NCBI RefSeq assembly: GCF_020216025.1 | Contig: NZ_JAIWNC010000012.1 | Location: 186,001-250,000, forward strand | Length of the DNA stretch: 64,000 nucleotides | Reading direction: 5' to 3' | Source: Jidongwangia harbinensis | Lineage (GTDB): Bacteria; Actinomycetota; Actinomycetes; Mycobacteriales; Micromonosporaceae | Part shown: positions 62,742-64,000 of the stretch, one piece after another | Layout of the letters: each line of letters opens with the position of its first letter | Position numbering within the stretch: position 1 is the stretch's first letter | Translations under genes and position numbers: made by a program | Notes under the pieces: model-generated | The model's input: only the letters and a program-made list of their open reading frames with translations | Database searches by the model: none | Told to the model about the DNA's origin: nothing

Positions 62742-63404
62742 GTGCACGTACGCCGGCTGTCCGTCGCGCTGATCCTGACCGCGGCCGTCCTGGGCGGCTG
62801 CGGTTCGGATCCGGCTCCGCCGGCCACGCCTCCGGGCGCGGCCGGTGGGGCCGGCCCCGCCGCCTCGCCGTCCGGGTCGTCCGGGGGTGCCGGGGCGGCA
62901 CCGGCGCCGAGCACGGCGCCGCCGAACGGGGTCGACCTGCTGTTCGCCAAGATGATGATCGTCCACCACGATCAGGCCGTGCGGATGAGCCGGGACCTGG
63001 TGGCCAAGCCCGGCATCCCGGAACGCGCGCACGCGGTGGCCGCCTACATCGCGAAGGACCAGCAGCGGGAGATCGAGGAGATGAACGCCTGGCTCCAGGC
63101 CTGGGGGCAACCCGCCGTGAACCCGGCCGACCCGGCCCTGCACCGCCTGCACGGCCGCGACGGCGCGGCCCACGGCATGGTCGACGAGACCCAGGTGGCG
63201 GCGGCCGGGGCGGCGGCACCGGCGGAGGCCACCCGGTTGTTCCTGCGGCACATGATCGAACACCACAACGGCGCCATCACGATGGCACAGTCGGCGCTGG
63301 AGGACGGGCGCAACGCCTACGTGCGGCAGCTCTCCAAACACATCGTGAACGAGCAGACCGCGGAGAACGAGGCGATGCGCGGCATGCTCACCGAGCTGAA
63401 CTGA
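62742..63404 (+). CDS. DUF305 lipoprotein, 220 aa
   Basis: Lipoprotein signal with lipobox LGGC, a Pro/Gly/Ser linker to about 60, then a DUF305 domain with two His-His/Met clusters: FAKMMIVHHDQAVRMSRDL and FLRHMIEHHNGAITMAQSAL. These ferritin-like four-helix proteins bind metals, and several actinobacterial ones are linked to copper. GTG at 62742, 4 bp after the amine oxidase stop. In this position it may supply copper or handle hydrogen peroxide or metal at the membrane; this is inferred. Confidence 0.9.
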   Translation: MHVRRLSVALILTAAVLGGCGSDPAPPATPPGAAGGAGPAASPSGSSGGAGAAPAPSTAPPNGVDLLFAKMMIVHHDQAVRMSRDLVAKPGIPERAHAVAAYIAKDQQREIEEMNAWLQAWGQPAVNPADPALHRLHGRDGAAHGMVDETQVAAAGAAAPAEATRLFLRHMIEHHNGAITMAQSALEDGRNAYVRQLSKHIVNEQTAENEAMRGMLTELN

Positions 63405-63449
63405 CCGCCCGGGCACCCGCCGCGACCCGGGCACCTCGCGGCCGTCAGG

Positions 63450-64000
63450 TCAGCCCCGGGCGCGGCTGATCTGACGGCGCTGGGTCGCGCGGGAGAACGG
63501 TATCGGCGCCCCGCCGGCCGCCGGCAGACCCCCGTCCGTCAGCAGCCGCGCGATCGGCAGCGTCGCCGCGCCCATCGCCACCGCGTCCGGCCCGAGCTGG
63601 CCGATGTCGATGCGGGTCTTCGAGTACGGATGCCGCAGGGCGTACCGCGCCGACGCGGCCCGGATCTCCGGGAGGCACCGCTCGCCCAGCGCCAGACCGG
63701 CCCGCCCGCCCAGCACGATCCGCTCGGGGCTGAACAGGTTGATCAGCCCGGCGATGCCCGCGCCCAGGTACCCGATCGTCTGCGTGATCACCTCGGCGGC
63801 CGGCCCGTCGACCGGGCCGCTCAGCACCCGCGGCAACAGCCCCGGGTCCGGCTCGCAACCGAGCGCCTCGGCCAGCCGGGCGTCCACCCGGTCCGAGGAG
63901 ATGTACGCCTCGAGACACCCCCGCGCGCCGCACCGGCACCGGTCGCCGTCGTACACCAGCGTGGTGTGTCCCCACTCCCCCGCGTTGCTGTTCGCGCCGC
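63450..64000 (-). CDS. ROK-family sugar kinase/repressor, C-terminal part (partial)
   Basis: The reading frame continues past the window end (in phase through 63998). It contains the ROK zinc motif GEWGHTTLVYDGDRCRCGARGCLEAY and the later ITQTIGYLGAGIAGLINLFSPERIVLGGRAGLAL block. ROK proteins are glucokinases or NagC-type repressors. The part needed to tell them apart (an N-terminal helix-turn-helix) is outside the window. Converges with the DUF305 gene 45 bp away. Confidence 0.9.
   Translation of the reverse strand, partial: GANSNAGEWGHTTLVYDGDRCRCGARGCLEAYISSDRVDARLAEALGCEPDPGLLPRVLSGPVDGPAAEVITQTIGYLGAGIAGLINLFSPERIVLGGRAGLALGERCLPEIRAASARYALRHPYSKTRIDIGQLGPDAVAMGAATLPIARLLTDGGLPAAGGAPIPFSRATQRRQISRARG

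Overview
The window is very G+C-rich DNA (well above 65% by eye, not computed) with dense actinobacterial genes. It holds three LLM-type oxidoreductases, one of them a clear F420-dependent glucose-6-phosphate dehydrogenase, plus an Lsr2 nucleoid protein, a HelD-type RNA polymerase helicase, and two closely related FliA/WhiG-type sigma factors. Together these suggest a Micromonosporaceae actinomycete, possibly Actinoplanes or a relative with motile spores. The genus is an inference. I saw no rRNA, tRNA or CRISPR array.

Layout. 1-9294: a hypothetical gene, a secreted beta-propeller, trmB carrying an internal repeat insertion, a GAF/PAS histidine kinase, a selenium-binding-protein/methanethiol-oxidase homologue coupled to a membrane protein, and two long repeat-rich gene-free stretches. 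9295-24936: secreted gamma-glutamyltransferase, a heterodimeric ABC exporter, a secreted peptidase-like hydrolase, an M14 carboxypeptidase, a PQQ-type sugar dehydrogenase lipoprotein, then a minus-strand run of LLM oxidoreductase, HAD phosphatase, sodium:solute symporter and small proteins. 24937-37306: a glycosyltransferase with a repeat tail, fgd, an unusual sigma factor fused through a zinc anti-sigma motif and a membrane helix to an extracellular glycoside hydrolase, a divergent anti-sigma-type ATPase with a SpoIIE-type phosphatase and MarR regulator, lsr2, a D,D-carboxypeptidase, a DUF456 protein and a degenerate PIG-L protein. 37307-48158: two FliA-like sigma factors flanking helD and a lipoprotein, a DEAD-box helicase, and several small or membrane proteins. 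48276-50484: an IS3-family element inserted in a 61-bp tandem-repeat array. 50485-60542: a sirtuin, a membrane protein, then a LacI regulator with an Opp-type ABC importer and a GH1 beta-glucosidase. 60543-64000: a three-gene cluster that looks like a copper amine oxidase split over two genes plus a DUF305 lipoprotein, then the end of a ROK-family gene cut by the window edge.

How genes work together. The LacI / binding protein / ATPase / two permeases / ATPase / beta-glucosidase cluster reads as one regulon for importing and hydrolysing beta-linked oligosaccharides. The two ABC exporter subunits place all their degenerate motifs in one of the two nucleotide sites, as expected of a heterodimer. 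The anti-sigma-type ATPase and SpoIIE-type phosphatase resemble a partner-switching pair beside the membrane-tethered sigma factor.

Most unusual. (1) The sigma-ZAS-TM-glycosidase fusion. (2) The split amine oxidase with an altered cofactor motif. (3) A dispersed family of 61-bp-period arrays at about 1.1, 8.5 and 48-50 kb, one of them interrupted by the IS. (4) A three-copy 18-residue repeat inserted inside TrmB.
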